From Persicaria tinctoria (taxonomy: Eukaryota > Streptophyta > Magnoliopsida > Caryophyllales > Polygonaceae), in assembly GCA_037127255.1 (NCBI GenBank), contig JBANSL010000004.1:20033967-20097966 (forward strand): a stretch of DNA of 64,000 nucleotides. Reading direction: 5' to 3'. A program made the translations under genes and the position numbers. Below are positions 1 through 8,922 of the stretch, in pieces. How positions within the stretch are numbered: the first letter of the stretch is position 1; every line of letters starts with the position of its first letter. The notes below the pieces were generated by a model that worked only from the letters and a program-made list of their open reading frames with translations, ran no database searches and was not told where the DNA came from.

Positions 1-1228
1 TACGCACTCTCTCTCTCCGGCGATTACGCGTTCGACGATTCCTGAATCCACTCCGGCCCATCGCCGCGCCGTCCCTGGCTGCACTTCCTTCTCTATTGCC
101 GCTGGAGATCTCCTCTGAGATCGTCGACATCGGTCCTCGCTGGATCTGAGAATCCAGAGCGAGCGAGTCCGAGCGAGATAGCGAGGGAGGCCGAAGGCGT
201 CCCGCGTGCAGTTCGATTGAGGACGAAGGCGTCGAATCACGATCGACGATTGTTGACGGCATTGCAGGTAACTCTATATCAGTGCAATGGAATCATAGAA
301 AATTTGCGCCGAAAGCGCAAATTTTCTTCGATTTTTTAAGTGTTGGAGTTGAATTTGAAGTATCAAGGTGTTTGTGTTTATGTTTCTTTGTTAAATTGCA
401 CTGTGAAGGCTTTGAAATTGAGCATACATGTGACAGATTTTGCTTCCGACTAATCGATCTTTCCTTCTGACTGATTTCCTTATCAATCGTTCGAAGATCG
501 ATTGATAAGGAACTCGATTTTGTTTGTGATGGATTGCAATTGCTGAACGAAATCTGAAATCTTGTTGCAATTATAGATGAAAAGGTCCAAAATCCTGCAA
601 TTATGTTCATTGAAGCATCAATACATCCTTTGTTCTTGAAAGCAAATTCCTCGATCATGTGGCTGTTTAGTAGTACTCTTTTTTTAGTTCATCAGAAGTT
701 CAGCAAAACATATTCCTAGATACAGAATTTTGTTATACATGTTAGGAAGATATAGAACAGATTGATGGACGTCGACACTGATATGTCTGATTCTAATAAA
801 AAGCCAATAGAGGAGGAAATGAAGTCATTGTCTATGCAAACAGATTCTGAGGTTTCATCCTCGGGTGCTAAGGTATTTATACTTGTGGTTAACTGTTATC
901 TTTTTTTCGCTCTTCTCCATTGTTTCATTCTGATGGCTTGATAAAAATTTGTAGGGGAAAGAGGATGTAGACATTTCACAATCAATGGAGAAAATGCAAA
1001 TTGCTGAACCTGCACCGAGTTTCAAAAAGAAACCTATTATTATTGTTGTTGTTGAGATGGCAGGTTGGTAATTACTCTTTGCTTGTATATAGTTACTGTC
1101 CTTATGCTGAAGTAAGAGGTTCATGACTTGTTTGATTATCATTAGGGAGCGGCAAGACTACATTTCTTCACCGTTTAGTTTGTCATACACAAGCATCCAA
1201 AATGCGTGGATATGTGATGAACCTCACT
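1..1228 (+). pseudogene. 5' fragment of a GPN-loop GTPase 1 (QQT2-like) gene
   Basis: GPN1/QQT2 proteins are GTPases that help assemble and import RNA polymerase II. Four exon-like blocks are visible: a non-coding leader ending near 266 at a GT donor; 765-872, starting ATG (MDVDTDMSDS) and ending AAG|GT; 955-1063, ending in the start of the P-loop; and 1146 to about 1226, completing AGSGKT and continuing TFLHRLVCHTQASKMRGYV. The intron edges are GT/AG and phases agree. The first P-loop residue is E instead of G (VVVEMAGSGKT), which should damage nucleotide binding. After about 1226 similarity stops abruptly, just before the expected NLDPA segment, and the frame ends within 20 codons. The G1 motif is present and the rest of the GTPase is absent. 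It is therefore a truncated copy, joined directly to fragments of other genes. Identification is by remembered family similarity. Confidence 0.8.
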
Positions 1229-1312
1229 TGTATGCTTGTCAAGTTTTTGGGCATCATTCTGAACTGAATTCAGTTCTTTCTCCAGATTGGTTACCTTATC
1301 CAAACTCTGTTT

Positions 1313-1545
1313 TTATTGGAAAATAACAGTGTCTCTTTCTGCTTCAATCTTAGCAAGAGCTTCCTTCAAATTCTGCATTTGTGCTTCAGCTTCTCCAGCA
1401 GACTTTGGATTCTGATTGTCGTCTGATAATAAGTATAAGCCTTGCTCTGAATTTGAATGTTTAATAGCTACTCCAGACAGATTACCCATCAACTTCTCCT
1501 CGGCTGACTTCAGTAAGTACTTAGTAGAACTCCTCTTGCACCCTT
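1313..1545 (-). pseudogene. NETWORKED1 (NET1) coiled-coil fragment
   Basis: On the minus strand the frame reads SDDNQNPKSAGEAEAQMQNL followed by KEALAKIEAERDTVIFQ, ending at a stop near 1313. NET1 proteins are plant actin-binding proteins with an N-terminal KIP1/NAB domain and long coiled coils. This segment matches the start of the coiled coil, where E/L/K heptads such as LKEALAKIEAERD are typical. No NAB domain and no downstream coiled coil are present. The fragment lies between a GPN1 piece and a signal peptide peptidase piece, both on the other strand. It is a displaced exon fragment rather than a gene. A second NET1 piece lies near 18.3 kb. Confidence 0.65.
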
Positions 1546-1611
1546 TCATTGCATTCATCCAGCATTCCAGGGGAAGGAAATTAACAAGATGAAGTCTTGC
1601 TTGTTTGTTGA

Positions 1612-2200
1612 TGCAAGAGACCATGTCAAACGAGCATGCTATGAGGTTTCCGTTCATTGGAAGTGCGATGCTTTTGTCGCTGTTTTTGCTTTTCAAGTTT
1701 CTTTCTAAATACTTGGTTAATTCTGTGTTGACTTGCTATTTCTTTGTACTTGGGATCCTTGCACTTTCGTATGTTCTCTCTGTATGGGTGATTCTGAGTA
1801 ATTGATGTCTGCTCTGTACTGTTAAGAAGCAATATTATTTTCTCTTACATTAATTACCTAATTCTCAGAGGAACATTGCTGCCTTCTATTAAACGCTTTA
1901 TGCCGAATCACTGGAATGAGAATGTTATCACCTGGCGCTTCCCCTTTTTCCGATGTATGCTCATCATCTCGCCTTCTCATTTGTATTTCTGTTTTGAGTT
2001 ATAATTGACCACAAGTCTAATTCTTCTTTTGTGCTTGGTATGCTTCCAAGAAGCACTGTCTAGCCAACAATACCTTGGGTCTTGCCTTTTGCATTCAGGT
2101 TTGGTACTTTACCAAGTTTGGGTCTTGTGCCTTTACTTTTAAAAATGTTGTTGATCACGTGTCTTAATTATTCCTAAAATATGGCAGGGTATTGAATGAA
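1612..2200 (+). pseudogene. Signal peptide peptidase (SPP) fragment
   Basis: SPP is an intramembrane aspartyl protease of the ER. Three exon-like blocks match the N-terminal half of plant SPP. About 1616-1780 reads ETMSNEHAMRFPFIGSAMLL and continues through two hydrophobic segments. About 1868-1955 reads GTLLPSIKRFMPNHWNENV and then ITWRFPFF. About 2050-2098 reads KKHCLANNTLGLAFCIQ before a GT. A final GIE at about 2190 is followed at once by a stop and unrelated DNA. The catalytic YD and GLGD motifs are missing, so the copy cannot be an active protease. KHC replaces the usual KHW. It is a truncated gene fragment that kept its introns. Confidence 0.8.
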
Positions 2201-2428
2201 GCAGAAATCGCGCCCTGTGGGGAGCCTAATTGGCAGTTCAGGCTTATTAAAAGCTAGAGTGGCTTTCATCTCTGTGAAGAAACCAGTAGCAAAAGCTCCT
2301 CCAACAACAATAAGCACAACCTCACTTCTAATGAATGAAGCGGCAAGAGAGAGCAGCAGAAAAGACTGGACTTTTTGATATGTAGGATGATTGGCTGTGG
2401 ATGGTTTGAGATTTGTATGATTCTCCAA
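2174..2428 (-). other. Unrecognised hydrophobic open frame
   Basis: An 84-codon minus-strand frame contains a hydrophobic stretch (SFLLLSLAASF, then VVLIVVGGAFATGFF) and a hydrophilic tail. It begins exactly where the SPP similarity breaks off. It could be one exon of another captured gene. I recognise no family, and the opposite strand is also open, so coding is uncertain. From 2429 to 2688 I see no gene. Confidence 0.2.
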
Positions 2429-2688
2429 TGATGACTGATGCTTCTGATCTAGGCAAATTGTATCTTATGAAAGTGCATTTTCCTCTTCTTATAAGACCTA
2501 CTATTTATGAAATCGTAGTTTCATTAAGTATGGCCAAGTTATGGATTCAATTAGATTCTGATTTGTGAAATTAACATCGTTTTTATGCGTATTCTAGTTA
2601 CTTTGGAGCTTGTATTGGAAATATGAAAGATAAAGCATTCAAAATAAGGTTGTCAGCACAATTCTGCCATCGGTACTATATAAAAGTA

Positions 2689-4166
2689 TGATGAGAGGGT
2701 TTCTCGACCAAATAAATTTATAGTCAAGACCCCGCTATAGTATAGGGAGTCAGGATCGTCCACAGGAGAGAGTCAGCGCTTCTTATTTAGTTGTTTTGTC
2801 GGGTTGAAACTAACAAAAGAGATGGAAGAGAGATGGGTGGTGATAAGAGCATAAAATCTGAATTTTAATTAATAAAAAGAAAAACTTCTAAGCCAAGGAT
2901 CACCACAACAACAAATACATGTGCAAATCAATGAATCATATAAAAGATCATGCTTCTATCATCAAACAATTGAGTTTCATCAATCAACAAGTAAATCAAT
3001 TCACTTTCGCATAAAAGACCTACTCGTTTCTACCTTCTCTTAATTAGGATCCTTTAACTTTCATTAGAAAACCCTAATTACTATCAAGTTAACAATTTCC
3101 TTTGTCAAGTTCAATTGCAACTATGAATTCCTTTAGACTTTCATCCAAGGGTAAGCACATAGGTAGAAGACAATAAAAACATCGCACAATCATAGATCCA
3201 TCAATTCAACACACATCTCTATTGTTGGGCTCACCCCAACCCTAGAAGAGAAAAGAACTACTCAAACATAGTAATGAAACACATGAATTTAAGTGAAGAA
3301 AACATAAACTGAAATTAAACTAAATAAAACCTGGAAATTCAGCGTCTCAATCGCAACAAACACATCCAAGCTTTCACCCAAACACTAAACAAAACCCTAA
3401 AAATCGTCTCTACTGCTGCTGCGCGCAGCCCTGTGTTGTCTGTCGTCCTCCCCCCAAAAATCAGTCCCTAATAGGCTTTATTTAAAGATAGAAATTCAGA
3501 CTTAATCTCCAAGGAAAGAGATTTAATCTTAGGAAAATAATAAAATCTAACTAAGGAAGGATAAAATATCTCAAGTCTATCTAAATAAAAGATCCTAAAA
3601 GAAATTTAGAAGAAAACCCTAATTAAAAAGCCCAATAAGTAATAAATTCAGCCCGCAGAAAATTCTCCTGGTGCGCAGGGTATCGGTGCCGAGGTCTGGG
3701 TGTCGGCGCCGAGGTATCTGTTCGAATGCAGTAGGTTCTGTTTTTCTCCAGCTTTTCGACTCTGACTTAAATCACACTTTTCCGAGTCCTCGTTAATCCG
3801 ATTGACGCATACAAATATGCGTTGGAAAACTCTTTTCAAGGACTACAAATCTCATGAAGGCTCCATAACTTGAATCAAAGTGATGGATGGCGAAAATAAG
3901 GTTTTTCTCCAGCTACACCACTTTTTGCTTTTGCTTGGCTTCTCCATTACCTTCATGATTTTTTCATTAAGCTCTAAAGTGCGTCGAAACTCTTCCAAAT
4001 CAGCTCCAAAACCTAAAAAAATCACACCAAAGCTTGTTTAGACTCCATATCTTGCAATATTAAGCATAACTACACATTTTCCTTACTTTCCCAACACAAA
4101 AGCTAATAAAATGACTTGAATGAAATGAAAACATGATGTAAAATAAGACTAAAAATGTGGACATCA
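2689..4166 (-). mobile_element. Solo LTR (family A), 1478 bp
   Basis: The block is bounded by TGATGAGAGG at 2689 and GTGGACATCA at 4166, giving the inverted ends TGATG/CATCA. It is flanked by the 5-bp direct repeat AAGTA (2684-2688 and 4167-4171). On the minus strand it shows a TATA-like CTTTAAATAAAG and an end with TATAGCGGGGTCTTGAC. No internal retrotransposon sequence and no second LTR in the same orientation are nearby, so it is a solo LTR. The DNA at 20.5-21.46 kb ends with the same terminal 50 bp in the opposite orientation. Confidence 0.8.
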
Positions 4167-4414
4167 AAGTACTACTAGGAAAGATTATATCTTAGCCATT
4201 TATGTTCCATATTAAACATTAATTCAATATTATAGAATAATATTTTAGGTTTTATCATGTAATAAGACAAGTTTGTGTATTCTTTTTTATATGTCAGCAC
4301 AATTATGTCATTGGTACTCATCAAATTTTAGATTTTATATGTCAGCACAATTCAATGAGTTCTCTCAAATAAAGATTCAGTCTTTTTATCACTTTGGTTC
4401 ATGAATTGTATCCT
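4167..4414. repeat. Spacer with copies of TGTCAGCACAATT
   Basis: No gene is visible. The 13-mer TGTCAGCACAATT occurs at 4292-4304 and 4340-4352, and also at 2651-2663 on the other side of the solo LTR. Once the LTR is removed, three copies lie within about 220 bp of ancestral DNA. Two of them continue with a similar CATYGGTACT. Confidence 0.5.
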
Positions 4415-6470
4415 TGTTGTTGCAGGAGGATGGTCAAGTATGAAATAAATATAAAATAAAGATCAGACTGACTTCCCTGTCTCAGCAAATGATTACAAGA
4501 CTTCCTCCCGTTGTAGTAAGAAAAAATCAGGATCGAATCAACGAGGAAGCACGTCAGCAGTTCTCAGGTAGCAACAGATCTCACAGGCAGTATAGCAGAA
4601 AGACAGAAACACAGAAGCAAGGAAAGAAACAGAAATAAAAGCAGAAAATAAAAGCAAAGAACAATGAACTAAACGAACACATAAAAGACAAAGCAAAGCA
4701 GAAACAAAAAGCAAAGGCAGAGGCCCGTCGATCTCGACAAGAGTCAACTCGAGATCGACCACAACAGTGAACAACAGAAACTCAGAAAGTGAAAATCAAC
4801 GAAAACAGAAGAAAACCAACTCGACCTAGACCAGCTCCTACTCGAGATCGACAAAGCAGAACTCGATCTCGACAAAGGTCTATTCTATGTCGACTGGAAA
4901 CAGAAACTTAAATTTGCAGAATCTCGAACAAAACTCAGAATTTCGACAGAAATAAATTCAATATATAAAAGACTTCCAAAGCCAGGGTTTCAACACCACA
5001 ACGATAACCATGCAAAGTAACACATAAAGGCATAAAAGATCATGCTTTCCATCAAATAACTTTCGTCATTAACAAAAAGGCATATAGAGGCTTTCGCATA
5101 AACCCTAATTGTTACTAACCCTTTTTCACATAATTAATCCAAGTTGCATTAAGATCACTTTCGCTTCAATAACAAAAACAAGGACCACCTTCAACTCTCG
5201 CAAAAGAATCATGCTCATAGGGATAGAAGATGAATTGCACAAAAGATCTGACCTTTATCGCATCGCCTCACATGCCCACCGTCGGGCTCACCCCAGCCCC
5301 AGAAGTGGGTGGACTACTCACGCCTCATCGCAATCGCAGACATTGAATGAAAAGAACTAACTTGCATAAAATAAACTCCAACTTACAATCTCTCTTTTTG
5401 TAACTAACTAATTGTCTCTGAAATTGAATTGTGTGTGAATTGGAATGAATGAAAAACCAGCCCCAAGGGCCTTATTTATAGGCCCAAGGGCCTTATTCAT
5501 GTCTTGATAGATCTTGTCTTCCATGGATCAAATTTGGATAGAATCTTCTCGGCCAAATCGACTTCCTTCACGCCCAAGCAACTCCAATTCGACTAGGACT
5601 GATCAACTCGACGCGTTTCTGGAAACTGGGCTACTCGACCTCGACAAGGGCTCGTCGACCTCGAGTAGGATTCCTCGTCGACTGGACTTCCCGGCTAGCT
5701 CTGCTCGATGTGGCTCGGTCTTGGCTCCTGGTGCTTGTCGACCTCGAGTACCTCTTGTCGATGTCGAGTAGGCTTGATCGGTCGACTAGGTCTCCTCGGG
5801 TAGGTGTACTCGACAAGCTCGGACTTGGGCTCTGCGCTTCGTCGATCTCGACTAAGGCTCGTCGAGATCGAGTAGGGTTGCTCGAGGATGGTTTCTCTGA
5901 TGGTGTCGACTAGAGCTCCTCGGCATGGACTCGTACTGGCGTGGTGGCGCTTGTCGATCTCGACAAGCCTTTGTCGAGATAGAGTAGAGGTGTGCTCGGC
6001 TTCTCGTCCTCGGCTTCTCGGTCAGCTTCTCTTCTCGACTCCGGGTGTGGTGCCTGGGCTTCGTCGATCTCGACCAAGGTCATGTCGAGACCGAGTTGGG
6101 TCCGGAAGTCAGGTTGGTCTGGCTCTTCGACAATGCTCTTTCGACCAAGGCTGCTCGGCTACGCTCGTCTAGATCGAGTAAGGTCTACTCGAGATCGAGT
6201 AGTCTGGTTCCTCGGCTCGATTTGACTGGTTCCGCTGCTTCTTTGACTTTGGACTTCTGTAGCCGATTCCCGAGCTTTTCTGACCTTCTGTAGAATTGTT
6301 GTAAAATGCCTCGAAATCTGCGATTTAAACAGAAACTGGTGTAGATTCCATAATTTGGCAAATAAACATGGACTACATAGATTCTGTACTATCTTAGCCC
6401 AAATGCATGAAATGTATGCAGAAATCGGTATAAAATTTACTGTAAAACATGGCAGATTCAGCTCATAACA
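4415..6470 (-). repeat. 3' LTR of the Athila-like element
   Basis: On the minus strand it starts TGTTATGAGCTGAATCTGCC (6470) and ends CCTGCAACAACA (4415). A TATA box CTATAAATAAG lies at 5471-5481 on the minus strand. It contains 13 exact [CG]TCGA-NN-TCGA[CG] sites: starts at 4727, 4748, 4841, 4862, 5634, 5654, 5737, 5757, 5841, 5861, 5953, 6063 and 6188. Several mutated copies sit at the expected paired positions. Relative to the other LTR, about 120 bp next to the TATA box is replaced by a second copy of CCCAAGGGCCTTATT. Confidence 0.9.
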
Positions 6471-6484
6471 AACACCCCATACTT
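6471..6484 (-). promoter_or_regulatory. Polypurine tract
   Basis: The minus-strand sequence AAGTATGGGGTGTT directly precedes the 3' LTR start. This is the usual place and composition for the plus-strand primer of a Ty3 element. Confidence 0.7.
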
Positions 6485-7930
6485 AAGCTTGCTTGTCCTC
6501 AAGCAATACTTTTAATTGTCATTCAGGGGAAGAATTCAAACTCTCAACATATCAGATTCATTCTTATATAACCCTGCAATCAATTACCATCCTTGAAAAG
6601 GTACTAGTGTCACAAATTCATGCATGTGCAAATATACAAAAGCAACATCTACTCACAAAAGGAGGGTTATGCAAAACATAATTCATGTGACCAAGCATTG
6701 TTAATCAAGAAGACTTTAATTTAAGCTCAATAGGGAGTAGATTGGTAAAAGGCAAAAGGTGGGCAATTTTTGGCAATGTGGTGCTTTTGATCCGGGGAAA
6801 TGGAGTACTTTCCAAACTTTCATACCACATTCTTTCTCATTAGATTCATCACCTTTCACAATGCTTTTATCAATAATATTGATTTTACCTCTCTAACCTC
6901 AGCACTGCCTTCTCGCGAGTCGCAAACATGGGTGTCATGAATGGCCCCGGATACTTAGTGCTTTGGACTCCTCACAATGTGTCCCATCTCTCCAAACTAT
7001 TATCTCAGAGAGCAGGGTCAATCTACCTTTATCTCCTGAGGTGATTGGATTTTCTTTCACTCATTAAATTTTCCATATATTTCAAACAATTTCCTTCCAA
7101 ACTCCAATTATGATAAACACAACAACCATATAACAATATCATTCTCAACATAATCCCCGGATAAGGTAAATAATGGAAATATTTAGATCATGTGGAGCAA
7201 TAATTGAAATAAGGCATATTATGGCTTTTGTGTAATGCATAAGCATAGGTAAGGCTAGGATTATAAACAATGAGCATTATATGGAAATATAAAGTCCTCT
7301 ATCCTCTTATCATGCAACATGTCAAAAGCAACTTCAAATTTTACCTCCTTTCATGGTTTTCATCAAAATATGCACTTCATTGTGACTTCCCTTAACTAGG
7401 CAATTTCATGCTATATCTCTAATGAATCCAATTTTGCATCGTCGAGTTCAATATTAAACTTCCATGACATTATTCAAAATTTTCAAATGGGGGTTATTTT
7501 TCTCAAAATTTGGAAAACATGCATATAAGCACATAAATCAATAATGCATTCCAAAATAGCCATGTAGCAATTCAAAGAAATAATGCACAAATAATGTCAA
7601 ATATGATCAAATATGCACAAAGTAAGCCCTTCCTCCACCCCATACTTAAACATTACAGTGTCCTCACTGTATAAAAACAAGGGTAAAGAAAGGAACTCAC
7701 AGGACAGATGTGCAGAGCCTCATATTTTCGAATAGAAGCACCTCCTGGCCCGAGTATTGCTTGGTTCTATCCATGGACCTGAAAAGTGTAGAAGACGTAT
7801 ACCCACAATAGCAAACTAAAAGTGTTCAAAACCAAAAAAAAAAAAACAAAAAGCAACAAAGTCTCAAAAGTCCTAAAAAGTCTATGTACATGCTCTAGAT
7901 TTTATAGTCGCTAGGCCGACTTTTCATTTA
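6485..7930 (-). other. Non-coding 3' interior of the retrotransposon
   Basis: About 1.45 kb between the polypurine tract and the last pol-like frame. No frame of note and no recognisable domain on either strand. Athila-like elements often carry a long non-coding or degenerate env-like stretch here. Confidence 0.6.
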
Positions 7931-7933
7931 TGC

Positions 7934-8263
7934 TCAAGGTGGCATTTGCAGGGCCCATGTGGCTTGGGCCTCAAATAGGACTCCATTCTTGTCCCTCAGC
8001 TGTAATCCTCCAGAATGGATCTTGTTCACCACGAAAGGCCCCATCCGTTTCTTGTTGAATTTGTTGGGAAACCAATGATCCTTTGATTTAGAGACATAGA
8101 GCTTGTCTCCAACTTCATATTCCTTAGGCTCATCATTGGAAATCCTACACAATCGCACATACCAAGGCAGACCTCTCCCATGTATAGATAAATCTTTAAT
8201 GGAAATAGGAGAAGAAAGATCCATACCTTGGCTTACCTTCGCAGAGACGGAATCGGGGACCAC
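7934..8263 (-). pseudogene. Pol remnant resembling an integrase C-terminal tail
   Basis: A 109-codon frame reads YEVGDKLYVSKSKDHWFPNK, then KRMGPFVVNKIHSGGLQL. The order GDK-YV ... FPNKF ... GPFVV.K.H..G resembles the SH3-like C-terminal domain of Ty3 integrases (GDxVxL ... FPGKL ... GPFxV). The catalytic DDE core, reverse transcriptase and RNase H are absent upstream. The frame lies next to the TCGA array, so a large pol deletion is likely. Alternatively it is an unrelated conserved C-terminal peptide of this family. Confidence 0.45.
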
Positions 8264-8264
8264 T

Positions 8265-8845
8265 GTGTTTGGTCGATCTCGACTAGGGCTAGTCGATCTC
8301 GACGAGTCTGCAGGTTCTGGTGGTGGTCTGCTCGCAGATGCAGAAGTCGACGAAGGACAGGTCTTGTCGACCTCGAGTAGGGCTCTGCTCCTGGTGGTTT
8401 GCTCATCGAGGAAGGCGGATCTGGTGGCGCCGGGTGGTGGTCGATCTCGACAAGGCTGGTCGAGATCGACGAGGCTGGTCCGTCTGGTGGAGTCAGTGTC
8501 GAGGAAGCAGGAGTCGAGTCAGCAGAGGGCTTGTCGATCTCGACAAGGGTGGTCGATGTCGACGAGGATCCTGGTTCTGGTGGTGGTGCGCTCAAGGAAG
8601 CCGAAGTCGATGAAGAAGACCACTTGTCGATCTCGACAAGGCTACTCGATGTCGAGTAGGCCTTTGCTCCTGGTGGCTGCAGCGTCGAGGAAGCAGGGTC
8701 TGGGCTCCCCGAGTGGTGGTCGACCTCGACGAGCCTACTCGAGATCGAGTAGGGTTCTGCTTCCGTCTGGCTGCTCGACGAGGCTGGTACTGGTGGAGAC
8801 TCCTTGGTCTGGTCGAGATCGACTAGGGTCCGGTCGATCTTGACC
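8265..8845 (-). repeat. Internal tandem array of TCGA palindromes encoding SSTSLVEID repeats
   Basis: About five to six units of roughly 95-100 bp hold 12 exact [CG]TCGA-NN-TCGA[CG] sites, mostly in pairs 19-20 bp apart (8272/8292, 8440/8459, 8533/8552, 8626/8645, 8719/8738). Four extended 18-bp palindromes are CTTGTCGATCTCGACAAG at 8530 and 8623, CTACTCGATGTCGAGTAG at 8642 and CTACTCGAGATCGAGTAG at 8735. On the minus strand a 219-codon frame (8233-8892) turns the units into repeats such as STSTTLVEIDKPSADSTPAS. Frames are open on both strands because TCGA palindromes read similarly both ways, so translation is unproven. It lies where pol should be. Confidence 0.75.
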
Positions 8846-8922
8846 CCATACTTAGCTCCTGTCAAGGTATCCGAAAAATAATTAATCCACAACGACTTAC
8901 CATGGTCCGTGTCGATTGGATT

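Noticed and set aside
1..2600. Helitron termini around the fragment clusters
   Set aside because: I looked for TC starts and CTRR ends with a preceding hairpin at the cluster edges and found none that I could support, so the capturing element remains unknown.
4538..4774. Hydrophobic 78-codon frame at the LTR end (also at 11,578-11,904)
   Set aside because: It is repeated in both LTRs and lies in the transcript end region; Leu/Ser-rich openness is expected from its composition.
5514..6293. Overlapping open frames on both strands in the LTR as genes
   Set aside because: TCGA palindromes read similarly on both strands and contain few stops, so long frames arise in all phases. The region is an LTR with promoter and no start context.
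8103..8843. Plus-strand 246-codon frame
   Set aside because: It is antisense to the internal palindrome array and to the pol remnant; openness is a by-product of the repeat.
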